Below, one piece after another: positions 27,509 to 40,748 of a stretch of 64,000 nucleotides of DNA. Each line of letters begins with the position of its first letter. Position 1 is the first letter of the stretch. Made by a program: the position numbers and the translations under genes. The notes below the pieces were generated by a model. The model saw nothing but the letters and a program-made list of their open reading frames with translations. It ran no database searches and had not been told where the DNA came from. This DNA is from Tetrahymena elliotti 4EA (lineage: Eukaryota > Ciliophora > Oligohymenophorea > Hymenostomatida > Tetrahymenidae), in the NCBI GenBank assembly GCA_000231825.2, contig JH720342.1, positions 535,745 to 599,744 of the forward strand, in the 5' to 3' direction.

Positions 27509-28402
27509 TAGTTTGATCTTGTAGAATATATTTAATTAATCTTAATGTTATTACTAATTAATTAATAATCAAAAATACATCCTTAAAAATAATTAATCAC
27601 TAACTCACTCCAAATCTCTTTTTTCCGCTATATTTTTCTACTTCTAGTTCAGCTTTATCAAACCTGATTTAAGTTAGTTTGTTGGAATTCCTAAATAAAT
27701 CAATTCAGTAGTATTTAAAAATTGTTAAAAATAGATTGCTTTAATGATGTAAAATAAATTTCAGAAATTAAAATATATTTTTGAAAAAAAAGAGTAAGTT
27801 TAAAAATAAATCAAAACAAAAACTAATTTTTTAAATTATTAAATGTATATTTTGAAATAAATATTGTCATTTATGCATTAAAAATAGAAGTGAAAAAAGT
27901 TTATCTTCTTATTTTGATATTAAGGCTCCTTAAAAGTGTAATATTTTAGCTATTTTGCATTTTTAAATATAAAAAATGATAAAATTCATTTCTAAGACAT
28001 AAATTAAGGTTTAACTGGAATAGCTTATGTTTAAAATATTCAATCTTTTTTGGTCTAATTTTTTCTTTGAAATCTAGAATATCTATTTTTTGACCCAAAT
28101 TTAAAAATAAGTAATAGATAGATAGATATCTGATTTTATGGAATTAAAAAGAGTTTAATTGAGTTAGATATTTTTTTATTTACTTTTTTCATTAAAAAAT
28201 GCACTAAAAAAATAGAAAGCAAATTTAATACAAAAATTTCATTTTTGGTTTAATTAGATAAAAAAATTTCTTAAAAATAGTTTCAATACAGTTTGTTTTA
28301 AACAAGATTTTGACAAAAAAAGTTTCAATTTTAATTTTATAGTTTTTTTAATTTATTTAAAATAAACAGTAACATCTTCTCTTTTTGATAAAAAAATCAA
28401 TG
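27509..28402. other. AT-rich intergenic DNA
   Basis: No gene found. It contains the promoter side of the Cys-rich gene and low-complexity AT sequence, including a GATA run near 28116-28127. Confidence 0.5.
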
Positions 28403-28910
28403 GTATTTAGATTAGAGGTATGTGCTTATGTAAGAGGTTTTGATTGTGGTGTTAAGTTAATGGTTTTATCTGGTGAATTTTTTTTATTCTGAAAGTTTCC
28501 AAAAAATATATTCAACATCAAAACAATTAAACTGATAATTAGAATTAATAGGTCTAATAGACCTACTAACCAAAAAGGAACTTATCTTAATTCTTCTAGT
28601 GGTTTATCCAAAAATTGTGGTTTGCATTGCTCTTAATGTTTAGGTTCTAGTAAGACTGAATGTAAAGCTTTATAATTTTTAACTTACTTAAGTTTTGGTT
28701 CATGTGTAGCAATTTGCCCTAATCAATAATACACTGATGAAATTACAAACAATTACTTAGGTTGTCCATCCAGTTGGAAGCTCTAATTATTCTAATTATA
28801 ATTTTTGCTAAAGCTATAAAGCTGGTTATATAAAAGATTTAAATTCTTGTGAATGCTAATTCATGTACTACTTATAAATGTTAATTACTGAGCATTCCAG
28901 TTTAAAAATA
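28403..28910 (+). pseudogene. Leishmanolysin C-terminal pseudogene fragment
   Basis: Two blocks are homologous to the intact leishmanolysin gene at 33056-36216. 28409-28476 matches its EGF-like segment (around 34706-34790), with deletions. 28550-28900 matches the first Cys-rich repeats (around 35010-35280), for example SGLSKNCGLHCSQCLGS and SCVAICPNQQYTDE. The catalytic domain is absent. A 4-bp tandem duplication (TCCA, near 28763) shifts the frame inside CPVG, and the EGF block contains TGA. It has the same orientation as the parent and is a dead partial duplicate. Confidence 0.75.
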
Positions 28911-31900
28911 ACAAAATTGCTTCAATTCAACAAATTTTCTTTTACAGAGCTCTACTTTGGTTGGTATTTTTTGGCCAACAGCATTCTAAATCTATCAAAA
29001 ATAATTATTTAAAAAATAAAAAATGTATTCCTAGTGTAATAAAGATTTATTTGCTCATTAATCCAAATAAATAAATATTTAATCTCCTTTAAATTACAAA
29101 ATTTCTACTGGTTGATTAGTTATACTAAATGCTTGAAAAATTAGTTAATAAAATAATATCTTTTACTTATCATTAATAACAAAATTTTAAATTATAAAAA
29201 GTATCTCTTAAATCAAAAATGTGTGTCCAAATACCCCAAAACGACATTTAGTCTTTTCAACTTGGTTTGTCTCCAAACAAGTTTTAAAATTTTAAGCCCT
29301 GTAAACAAGCTTTGTTTGATTTTCTTATTTTCCTTCTTGTTTTTATCTTTTGATTGACTTAAAACAATAGACATAGAAATATGTTCTCAATTAAATTATT
29401 AATTCTATATATTTTTAAAAATTTTTATATATGAAGATATTTCTTTTTAATACCAATTTTTTTAATAGTAATATGCTATTTAAAATAAAACATTTATTTA
29501 ATAAATAGACATATTAAAATATTTAAAAATCTTAGAATAAATTTTATCTTTCTTCTGTAATATTTATCTCCATTTTTTAAATTTACTTGTTTTGTGAATG
29601 AAGTAGAGTATCATCTATAAAGAAATTTGGGTTGAAATTCTAAGTTGAAAATAATAGATTACTGGATATTAAAATCAGATTTTTGAATGCTTACAGTAAA
29701 TTATTAATCAGTTTAGAAATATTAATATGAGTTAGTTATTGATTAATACTTTGAAATTTACATAAAGTGTTTACATTTTAACTTTTTGAAAAAAATGCAG
29801 ATATTTTTGAGATTTAAATAAATTAATAAATTGAATACTTTTCATTCCTTTCTCAATTTTTATGGATGGATAGCATTATAATAAATGAGATATGAGAAGA
29901 GAATGGGAACTTTGAATAAAAATTTTATTTCAAATTATGTAAAATATTTTCAAAAGATAAAAAAGCTTCTTTAATAAAATAAATTAAAATATTGATTTTT
30001 GTTTCAAAATAAAGTATTTACTGTTGAATTATTAAAAAATATGTGTGATTAAGATTAAAAAGTTCTATCAGAATTGATTAAAAATGTGAATTAATAAAAA
30101 AAATAAATTTCTAATTGATTATGCATTTCTGAGTATTTCTTATCTGAATGTAAGAGAAGGAAATCAATAAAAATCAAAGGGATTCATAAATTATTAAAAA
30201 TTATTTATTTAAAATATAATTAAAAAATTTGTTGCGATGCTCTAAAGACAGATTTTTACTATTCTTCAGAGAATATAACTTTAAAAGATTTTATTTTATT
30301 AAAACTCTCATTTCTATGTCATTCATTCATTTATTTCTATTCATATATTATGATTATTGATTTATTTAGGCTTAGATATTTTAATCTAAATTCAAGTCAA
30401 TTAGAATAGAAGGAATAAAAAAGGTAAAAAGTTACCTTCGAAAACAAAAGGTTATTTATTTTTTTATTTGAAAATATTTTACTTCTTGTTTTATAATTTT
30501 GTGAAATTTATAGAATTCATTGAAAATCTACAACAAAAATATAAGATATTATTTATTTATAGAGATAATTTTAATTGAAGCTTGAAGCTTATGGATTGAG
30601 AAGTTTTGATTTACAAAGATTCAGGTTTTTATTTTTTCTTTCTGAGTGTTGGAATATATAGAAAAAGGGGGGAACGGCATCAATTTTAAATATCAATATT
30701 AAAAATAATAATAAAATCAATAATGATTTTATTATTATTTTTAATATTGATATTTAAAATTGATGCCGTTCCCCCCCTTTTTCTATATATGTTGAAATAT
30801 GTCTTCAAGAGAAAAAAATTAAAACTTAAGAATTTGCATTCAAATTTATGTAATAACAATAAATACTATCAATCAATTTTATATTATTAATAAATTCAAA
30901 CTTTTACTTAATTTTATTGTCTTTTTTGAATATTTCACCATAACCTTTTTTTAATACATTAAATTAACTCTTTTGTTTTTTGCACTCAAAAATAAAGTAT
31001 TTAGTTTTTATATGGAGTTGTTGTTGCCTATGTATTGTTAAATTTAAACAAAGGATAATCAGAATTTATTAAAAACATAAATTTAAAAAGGAATTTAATT
31101 TAAATTGGAGTAAACTTTGCTGAGCTTTTCTATTTTAATTAGAATAAATTATCAAATTCAAATAAAAACACACAGTTTTACAATTTGATTGGTTTTAAAG
31201 TAAAGAAACAAGCAATAAAAATAAAAGAAATTAATATATTTCATTGAGAAATACTTCCTTCCAAAGTTACAAACTACAATAAAATGGACTCAAAAATAAA
31301 TTTATGAAATTAAATTTTCAATCAAAGGATATTGATATTGATATTAGATTTTTTAATGTTTACAATTAGTTTTTAATTTGTTTAGAAATATTAACTATTT
31401 TACAAAAAATATTAATCAATACAAATGTATCAGGTTTCTACATTTTAATTAGTAGAAAATAATGTAACTAACTAAATTTTATTCAAAAGATGATATCTTT
31501 AAGATCAAATTAAATTAATAGATAAAAATCTTAAACTGTCTCCTTCTCTCAATATCAATATTCAATGACAAGTATTAAAGTAAACAAGAGAAGAGGAAGT
31601 TAGTTTCTAGAAAATTTTGATGCTAAACAAGATAAAATATGTTATTTGAGGTATTGTAGCTTTTTTTATTAAATTAAATTAGTGGCTATATAGGTTTTTT
31701 GTTTTCTAAGTTAAAATATCTACTTTTTGTTATTGAAAATTACTAAGATGTATGGCTAAGATTAAACAAATAAGAATCAGAATTAATTAAAAAGATTACT
31801 TTCAAAAGAATTTAATTTTTATTGAACTACAGCTTTTCTGATTTTTTCTAATATCAATTTAAATAAGATATCAAATTCAAAAAAAAACATACAGTCTTAA

Positions 31901-33055
31901 ATATTAATTGATTTTTCTGTAAAGGATTTAGAAGAATTCTATTCAATTTATATAAATAATTATTTAAGATGATGTTAACTGAAATATTAACATTTTTAAA
32001 GAAAATGCTCTTTTTATATGATAAGATGCTTTTTGTTTTCATTTTTTTTAAAGGGTTCTCTTTTTTCTATTTCATAAACAGACAATGCAAATTATCTGTT
32101 AATGTTTAATTATTCCAGTGTTTGCTATTTTAATCAAAATACGAGTTAATTAAATTACGAGGAAAATTATAATTCAAAAAAAGATAACAAAGTTACATTT
32201 TTAACAAAACACTCAACACTTTATTAACATAAACTATCATTTAAAATATCAAACTATTTTCATTGTAATTGAAGTTTAAGATGAACTAGAATGAGTTTGT
32301 GAAATTAATGAAATTTGTTTAAATACACAAAATAATCAATGATATTATTAATCATTTTTATGATATAAGTTTAACTGATTGATGATTATGTATTTAATTA
32401 ATTATTTACAAAGATTCGATTTATTAATTCTTAATGGCTTTTTTCTTAAGCACATCTAAATAATTTCAATACAAATAATTACAAAACTTGATAATGCATT
32501 CACATCATTGTAATTGCATAGATTTTCATCTTTTCATTAGGAAGTGAAGTAATCGCGATTCATATCATTTATATCATAAAATTAAAATTTAAATGAAACT
32601 AATCATACGTTATTTGTGTAATTTAATTTATTTTTCAAAAGTGTAGAAATGTAGACTACTGATTAAATCTAAAAAAATTAATTTTGAAATTCTATTGTAA
32701 GAAATTATCAAGCAGTATTGAAATTCGAATTTTTCTTCTATTTTAATTAAATTTGAATATTTTTATTTTAAAGTTGAAACTTTTACTTTTATTTTATTAT
32801 CTCCTTTGAATTATTAATTTGTGGATAATATTAGTCTTTTTTATGTGGCCAAAACATCACTAATTAAAAAACCTCAAAATAATTATCACAAAATATTTAG
32901 AAATATTACAGGCTCAGTATCTTTGCAAATACAATAAAGGCTCCAAGTTTTTACTTTAAATATAAGATGACCAATTCACAAAAGATAATGTTTAATCAAA
33001 AGATATAATTCTAAACTAAAAAATAAGAAAAAAAAAACATAAAAAAACATAGAAA
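28911..33055. other. 4.1-kb AT-rich intergenic region with palindrome
   Basis: No gene found. Diverged reiterations of a block containing AAAATAAAGTATTTA.. and ATCAGAATT(G/T)ATTAAAAA occur near 30005-30100, 30985-31090 and 31710-31800, suggesting an old ~0.7-1.0 kb tandem duplication. A strong palindrome at 30654-30790 is listed separately. The last few hundred bases precede the leishmanolysin start. Confidence 0.5.
30654..30790. repeat. Near-perfect 137-bp palindrome (66-nt arms)
   Basis: The left arm 30654-30719 and right arm 30724-30790 are reverse complements apart from one extra C in the right arm's C-run; the loop is ATAA. The arm ends carry an unusual GC block (AAAAAGGGGGGAACGGCATC) beside ATATATAG, and the inner half is AT-only. 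Transcribed in either direction it would form a long hairpin. It could be a foldback (MITE-like) element, a hairpin small-RNA source, or the trace of an inverted duplication. Confidence 0.9.
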
Positions 33056-36000
33056 ATGAATAAGTATAAGAAGACTTAATCCTTCTAGATATTGGTTCTT
33101 TTTTTCTTTTTGATTTATAGTACTCAAGTGCTAGCTCATTAAGGACATAAATGCTTCCATGATAAGAATGAAATAATCAAAAAGACCTAAAAAAATATTA
33201 GAGAGTATTTAAAAAACAATCCTCAAAACAATGATGAAAGTTAATTGAATAGAAATTTAGCTAATTTAACTCCTTAACCAATTAGAGTTACTGCTGACTA
33301 TACTAGATTATCTCAATAATAAGGAGGTGCTGCAATTACTGACTAATAAAGCACTTACATAACTTCTGTATCAAAAACAGTAGTTAGCTTTCTCAGTAAC
33401 TTCATCAAAGTTATACCTAATTAGAGTAACAATGTGTTTGATACTTAACAAAATCAAGATGGTAAATGCCTTGAAGTTGTTGTCAGTGATGCTGATAAAA
33501 CAACGGGTATTCAAAACTCAGATCTTCATTTATATTTCGATTTTGTTAATAAACCTTCAGAGACCTATGTAGCATATGCAGGTAATTGTGTTATGTAGAA
33601 AACATCTAATTATATAAGACCTAGCTTTGGTACTGCTGTATTTAATATAGCTCAAATGAGTAATTTTGGTGATAATTTGAAGAAATTTAAAGAAGATGTG
33701 ATGACGACATTGCATGAAGTCATTCATGTTCTGGGTTTTTCTTATAATGGCATATAAGATTGGTATGATAGAGTAAACAAGAAATAATTGGGATAAGATT
33801 CTACTAAATATGTATCTTCTTAAACTATTAGAGGTCTAGATACTAAACTTTTAAAATCTCCTCAGGTATTAGCTACAGCAAGGAAATATTATGGATGCCC
33901 TACTCTAGAAGGTATGTAGTTAGAAAATTAGGTAAATAATTTTTTTTTATCATAATTATAATCTTCTTCATTTTTATTAGGGTGATAGTGGCTCAAAAAA
34001 CTCCCACTGGGAAAGAACAATCATCAGGACAGAAATAATGAGTCCATCTGACATTGTAGAAGGTGTAAATTTAACTTACTTTACTAGTGCCCTTCTATAA
34101 GACACAGGATATTGGGATGAAATTAATGAAAGTTTAACCGACCCTATTTATTGGGGGAAAAGTAAAGGTTGTGATTTTGTTGATAAAGCTTGTCAAAGTT
34201 AGTCTAAATATGAAGAATTCACTACTCCCAATGTTTAAAGCTGCTCTTTTTGGGGTGAAGGATATGGAACTGGATAAAAGACTGATACTTATGGCGATGG
34301 ATGTAATGTAATTGAAATTGAGAGTAAAAAGTTGTGTGTTGATATAAGTAATCAGAACCAATAAACTAATCCTGCTACTTATATGAGTGATACTGCTAAT
34401 GATTTTTCTTATAACTCTAGATGTTTTACATCTTCAGTTTTAAGTCCTGATGCTAAATAGACATACAATGATGATCATTTTAGATGCCATTTCTATTCAT
34501 GTTCTCCAGACAAATCTTAGTTAACTCTTTCTTTCTCAAAGATTCCTGGAATTGAAGTAGTTTGCAAAATTTCTGATCAAAATACTTAAAAGGATGTAAT
34601 AAGTAATGGTAAAACTTTAGGTTAAGTTACATGTCCATCAAACATTCCAAGAGTTTGCGATGATTAAGTTTGTGTTAACTTTTGTACCTACAATGGTCTT
34701 TGTGTTAGAGGAATGTGCATATGTAATAGTGGTTTTGGAGGTGCTGACTGCAGCATTAAATGTGACGGTGTTATAGACCCATCTGGCGCATGTGTGAATG
34801 CTTGTCCTAATGGAACATATGCAAATACTGATAAAGTATTTATTTTTATTACATAAATTAATTTTATTAAAAATTTATCTAAAAATACCTTTTTAATTCT
34901 ACTTCTTAATCAATATTAAATTTAGCAAAAAATATTTTTCTCTTTTCTGAAAAATGATCTTAAAATTAATATTTTTTAAATAAAAGGTATGTAGATCTAC
35001 TTGCAAAAATGCAACTTATCCTGATCAAGCTAGTGGTTTATGCAAAAGTTGTGATTTCTCTTGCTCTTTATGCAAAGGTCCTAATAAGAATGATTGTTAA
35101 GCTTGCTAATTCTTAACATATTTGAGTTAAGGTTAATGTGTTGCAACTTGCCCTAATGGATAATATGCTGATGAAGCAACTAAAACTTGCTAAGATTGTC
35201 CAGTCGGATGCTCTAGTTGCTCTAGTTATAGTGTTTGCACTAGTTGCAAAACTGGTTATAATTAAAGTTCAAATTCTTGTGTTTAAAATACTTGTACAGA
35301 TCCTTGTACTACTTGTACTTCTACTCCAACTGAATGCTTGTCCTGTAAAGCAGGTTAATATCTTTAACCTAACAAAACTTGTAATACCTCTTGCCCATCA
35401 GGCACTTTCTAGGATTCTTCAAAAATGGTTTGTTCTCCTTGCTCTACTGGATGCAAAAATTGCTCAAACGCAACCACATGCACTGAATGTAATGATAATT
35501 ATAGACTTTAAGGCAGTAGTTGTACTAATTGCTCATCAACTTGTAAAACTTGTTCTAGCACAGATGGTAATTCCTGTTTGTCATGTGAAGATTTCAAGTA
35601 TCTTTAAAATAACTAATGTGTAACCTCTTGCTCAACTGGATTTTATAAAGGACCCAATTATTAATGTTCTCCATGTGTTACTGAATGCGATGTATGCTCA
35701 AATGGTAATTCCTGTACTACTTGTAATGCTAATTATAAGCAATTCTAATCAAATAATGTCATAATTTGCATCAATTCTACAACTTGTCTATCACCTTGTT
35801 CTACTTGTGTGGGTACTTTCTAACCAACAACTTGTGCTACATGCAACAAAAACTTTTATTTAGACAACTAGAAGTGTGTTGCTACTTGTAGTTAAGGATT
35901 TTATGGTAATTAATCCAACTAAACATGCAGCTAATGTCCTTCAAACTGTAAAACTTGCACAGATTCCACTATTTGTACAGCATGTACAGCCAATTATGTA

Positions 36001-36216
36001 AAAAAAAATAATTTTTCTTCAAACTATCCTTATTAATAATATTTTATTAATTAAATAAAGTATCTTTCTAATCAAAAATGTGTTTCTTAATGTCCAGAAG
36101 GGTAAACTGCATCTTCAAATTAGGTTTGTGTATCAATAAATATCTAAAAAACTTTTAGCTCTATTAAAAAGTTTACCTTGCTTTTCATGCTTTTATTGAC
36201 AATCTTCTCATTTTGA
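33056..36216 (+). CDS. Leishmanolysin-like (M8) surface metalloprotease with Cys-rich tail
   Basis: 965 aa in four exons: 33056-33931, 33981-34835, 34987-35997 and 36061-36216, with introns of 49, 151 and 63 nt, all phase 0. A signal segment (LVLFFFLIYSTQVLA) is followed by the protease domain, with zinc motif HEVIH (220-224), third ligand His301 in SHWERT and Met-turn Met312 in EIMSP, all as in the M8 family. An EGF-like segment (CTYNGLCVRGMCIC) follows. About 370 residues of furin-receptor-like repeats come next (CxxCxxG.., YYL..KCV..CP). The hydrophobic C terminus KKFTLLFMLLLTIFSF ends without a cytosolic tail, typical of a GPI signal. It is expected to be an extracellular, GPI-anchored endopeptidase. 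The catalytic residues look intact. A decayed partial copy lies 4.2 kb upstream. Confidence 0.93.
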
Positions 36217-37426
36217 AAAGCTAAAAACTTGAAATATAAAAAATTTATATCATAATATACTTTAAGTTAATTTTAGAAGTATTTTTAAAAATCATTTTTT
36301 TTAAATTTATATTTTGTATATGATTTTTTTAATATTAAAAAAAAATATTTGCTTATTTGCTTGATTTAAAATGACTATTTTTAAAATAGTTTAATTATTC
36401 TTTTCAATTTTTTCATCATTTTGTAAAAAAAAATTGAAGGTGTGCATTTTTGTAGTGTTATTAACATTTTGTATTTTATGATAGGTATGAAGAAATTATC
36501 AAAACATAATAAAATAAAAAATTCTTCACAATTAATTCCACACTTACACTTGAAAATCATTAAAATATAAATTTTTTTAGAAAATTGGAGTGATTTTTCT
36601 TTAACGTGTAATTCTAAAATATGTGTAAAGCAAAAAATACTTTATTTGGTCTATTTGAAAATCCAATTATTCTACATTAAAAATATTTTTCAAGGTTTGT
36701 ATTTCAAAATAATTTTAATCAAATGTAAGGATGAAATAATTTTTAAAATTTTTTCCAAATATTATTTAATTATTTAAGAGATATTAAGCCAATAAAATGT
36801 ATATTTTATTTTAAAAGATTAAACTCTTTTGGCTTTTAACTAAATTAAACAAATTATCTGATTGGGTATTTAAACGATTAAAATATGTTGTTTTTTTTAG
36901 AAAAAATAATAAAAAGTTAGTGGTTCTACTAGTTGAAATCTACCTACATTTTAATATTTAAATCAATCTTCTTTCTCTTATTCAAGCTCTGATTTAACTA
37001 TTTATTTTACTAACTAACATATTTTTTTCAAACTTAGATTAAATTACTTTCAATTTAATTTAATATTTTAAAAGATGAAAATAAATTCAACATTTTTGTA
37101 AAAAGAAAAGAGAATAAAAAACAAAATCAAATTGAATTTAACAAAATGAGTGAAAGAATAAAGAATAAAGAATAAGTGATTTTATAAATGAGATCTTAAT
37201 GAAAAGATAATAAACAGTTAGACTAATAATTTATACAACAAACAACACGATTTTAGTTCTAAATGCAAATTTTAAATGAGAAAATTATTAAGATTTAAAT
37301 TAAGAATAGCTTTTAAATTGCTATATGTAACTTAAAATTTTGTTATGCTATAACTATTTTTTTATAATGATTTATTGACTTGATTTTAGTAATGTTTGTC
37401 TGTAATCATCCACTAAAATATAAATA
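36217..37426. other. Convergent intergenic region
   Basis: Lies between two convergent genes (leishmanolysin and pyrophosphatase). AT-rich, no coding signal; it should carry both 3' trailers. Confidence 0.6.
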
Positions 37427-39828
37427 TCAATCAGTACCAAGAACGCTATCACGAGTTAAGAAACCAGTGAGACAGAAGAATCTGGCAAAAACGAGAGAAA
37501 GAATGGCCATAAGCTTAATAAGAATGTTAAGAGCAGGACCAGAGGTATCCTTGAGAGGATCACCAACAGTGTCACCAATAACGGCAGCCTTATGTTCATC
37601 AGAACCCTTCTTCAAGGCAACACCTTCTTTGGAGACGAGGTTACCACCTTCAATATATTTCTTGGCATTATCCCAAGCACCACCAGTGTTGGAGGAAGAA
37701 ATAGCCATTTGAACACCGGAAATCAAGGCACCTGGTAATAAACCAGCGATAGCAAGAGGACCGAAGAAGACACCAGTCTAATAAATTTAAAAGAAAAATT
37801 TAGATAAATTAATATATAAATTTGAATATATTTTGTTTCCAAGTTGAGAATAAGAAAAGGAAAGAATAAACAATAAATTACAATAATAGGAGAGAAGATA
37901 ACAAGAGCACCAGGAGCAATCATTTCCTTAAGGGAAGACTTGGTGGAGATAGCAATGCAAGATTGGTAATCAGGTTCCTTATCACCAGTCAAAATACCAG
38001 GTTCGTTTCTGATTTATCTTCTGATTTCTTCAACCATTTCAAGAGCAGCCTTACCAACGGACTTCATGGTGAAAGCAGAGAAAGCGTAGGGTAACATAGC
38101 ACCAACCAAAAGGAAGGCAAATACCAAAGGATTATCAACAGTGGTTTGGGCAAGATTTAAAGGATTATGGCTACTAACACCTGCAGTATTAGCATTAGCA
38201 TTAGTCAAGAAACCACCAAAGAGAGATAAAGAGACGAGGGCAGCAGAACCAATAGCAAAACCTTTACCGATAGCAGCAGTAGTGTTACCAGCGGCATCAA
38301 GAGCATCAGTTCTCTTTCTAATGTGTTCACCCATTTCAGCCATTTCAGCAATACCACCAGCATTATCAGAAATAGGACCATAACCATCGATAGCAAGGCC
38401 AATAGTTAAGTTGGATAGCATACCCAAGGCAGCTAAGGCAACACCATAGTAACCTAAGAGCTTGAGAGATACGTAGGCAGAGATAGCAATACAGAAGATA
38501 GGAATAATGGTAGAAAGATAACCTAGAGCAAGACCATAAATGATGTTAGTGGCAGCACCAGTTTTGCAAGATTCAGCAACTTCTCTAACGGGGCTGTAAG
38601 AGTGAGAAGTCATGTATTCAGTAATGTAACCAATAGCCAAACCAGCCCATAATCCTACTAAAACGCAAATGAAGGCTTGGTAAGCATGCTTTTCCTTACC
38701 ATCTAAAGTGAAGTCATTAGGAAGGTTAATGAAGGCAGCACCAATGATAGCGGGAGTAATAAGGATTGAAGAGAAAAGAAGTTGCTTCTTCAAAGAAGAT
38801 TCAATATCGCTTTCTTATTCTACTTTGTTGATATAAACACCATAGAAAGAAACGAGAATGCAACAAATAATACCAAAAGCAGAAACCATCAAAGGATAGA
38901 GTAAAGTGTCTAAGTCTCTCTCAAAATCTGATGTTAAAAGAGAGTGACCAGAGACAACTAAAGCAGCACAAGTAGATTCAGCAAAAGAACCAAAGAGATC
39001 AGCACCCATACCAGCAACATCACCTACATTGTCACCGACATTATCAGCAATAGTAGCGGGGTTTCTGGGAGAATCTTCAGGTAAATCTTATTCAACCTTA
39101 CCAACAAGATCAGCACCAACATCAGCGGCCTTGGTGTAAATACCACCTCCGACCCTACCGAAAAGACCAACTGTGGAACCACCCAACCCAAAACCAGCAA
39201 TAAATTCAAAGAGTTAAGAAACAACATCTTCTTAATTACCAGCAGGAATGTATTTGGTATCATCTTAAACATGGATGGCTTTGTAGACAACTACAAGTAA
39301 AGTAATCATAGTTAAGGCAATGGAAACCAAGATGAAACCCATGGAGCAACCAGCAGCTAAGGCAATCTTGAAACCTTCAGAGAGTCCTGATTTAGCGGAG
39401 TGGGAGACTCTGTAGTTGGATTCAGTAGCAATCATCATACTGATGTAACCACAGACCATAGAGGTAACACCACCAACTAAGAAAGAAATAGCTACGTAGG
39501 GTCTCCAAGCAGCATTTTCGTTTTGAGAATCGACAGCTAAGTAAACAATTAATCCCATTACAGCTAACATAATAGAACAGAACTTGTATTCTTCATGTAA
39601 GAAGGCCTTGGCACCATCCTTAATCTTTCCACCAATATAAAGAATGTCATGAACGCCATCCTTGGATTCTTCGTCTTACATTCTGGTACGCAATCCGTTT
39701 GCTTCTTCACCAGACTGTTAATCTAAGTTGACTTTCTTAACAGTCAACCAATTGTAAACACCCCAAGCAAGACCTAATGCGGTTGAGGCAAAAATAATAC
39801 CTAAAGATGCACCGTATGAAATTGTCAT
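37427..39828 (-). CDS. Proton-pumping membrane pyrophosphatase (H+-PPase, K+-dependent type)
   Basis: 765 aa in two exons, 37882-39828 and 37427-37777, with a 104-nt phase-0 intron (37778-37881). It starts [20 protein letters not shown]. The substrate-binding signature [11 protein letters not shown] begins at residue 236, followed by [20 protein letters not shown]. Further conserved blocks are [36 protein letters not shown] and near the end [19 protein letters not shown]. The Ala after GNTT (rather than Lys) is typical of K+-dependent type I enzymes. About 16 membrane helices are expected. It hydrolyses pyrophosphate to pump protons into acidocalcisomes, vacuoles or similar acidic organelles. 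Codons are biased to GC-containing forms, like the ARF gene, indicating high expression. Opposite-strand frames are shadows. Confidence 0.96.
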
Positions 39829-40748
39829 TTTAATTTCTTGATTTTTTTTAATTATTTATTTTTTTAACAAAATTTAATTTATAAGATTTTGATTCACCTA
39901 AATTTTTAAACACTTCTTATTTTTTTACTTTCACTCTTATTCAATCAATCATTTCCAATTCAATATCAAACAATCACTCAAGCAAGCGAATTTAATTCCC
40001 TTCAAATTTACAAATAAATTTCATTCCTATTATTTTCTCTCTCTTTTATTCTATCTTACTTACTTTCAATTATCTTAAAATCCTTATCGAATTCCTTCCA
40101 TTCTTATTAATTTAAATGCAAAATACCAAATAAATTGAATCAACTATTAATTAGGCTGCAAAACAAATTCACTTTTTCACTCATAATATCTAATTATCTA
40201 TCAATCAACCAACGCTTCTTAAATGCCAACTCTTTCACTTCAATATAATCTTTTTATTTTATTTCCTTTTTTTAACCAGTTTATTTAAGCTTAGCCTTTT
40301 CTATTTTTCTTTCTTTTATTGATTGATTGTTTATTATTTTTCAAGTAGCAAACAACTTCAACTTCTTTTTAAATTTACATCATAAATATTTGGTCATTTT
40401 ATATATAAATAATAGATCATCATATAAACATAAGAATATATCTTTTTTCCTTGTTATTCAAATCCTTAGATGCGTGTGTTTTAACAGATAACTAATAATA
40501 TATATTATTTGTAATCGAAAATCATAAGATATTGAATTTTGATTTGCAAATTTTTAAATTTTTTCATTTTTAGAATAAAAAATATTGTCACTTTTTGTTT
40601 GCATAATTTTTTTATTCATTTTGTAAAGAAAATAAGACATAATAGAAGGAGCTATTAAAAAATTGAAATAAAAGAAATAAAATCGTGATCACAAAAAAAT
40701 ATTTAATCAAGCTGAATATCTTTTGAAAGAAAGAAAAGACTGTCTGAA
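39829..40748. other. Divergent upstream region of the pyrophosphatase gene
   Basis: Minus-strand leader and promoter area of the pyrophosphatase. The minus strand is purine-rich just before the start (39830-40130 is pyrimidine-rich on plus), and the rest is AT-rich. No gene seen. Confidence 0.5.

Noticed and set aside
35138..35623. Plus-strand 161-codon Val/Leu-rich ORF
   Set aside because: It is a +1/+2 frame inside the leishmanolysin Cys-repeat exon, where TAA/TAG Gln codons break the true frame under the standard code.
37380..38402. Several ORFs on both strands over the pyrophosphatase
   Set aside because: All are out-of-frame or antisense shadows of the strongly conserved H+-PPase reading frame.
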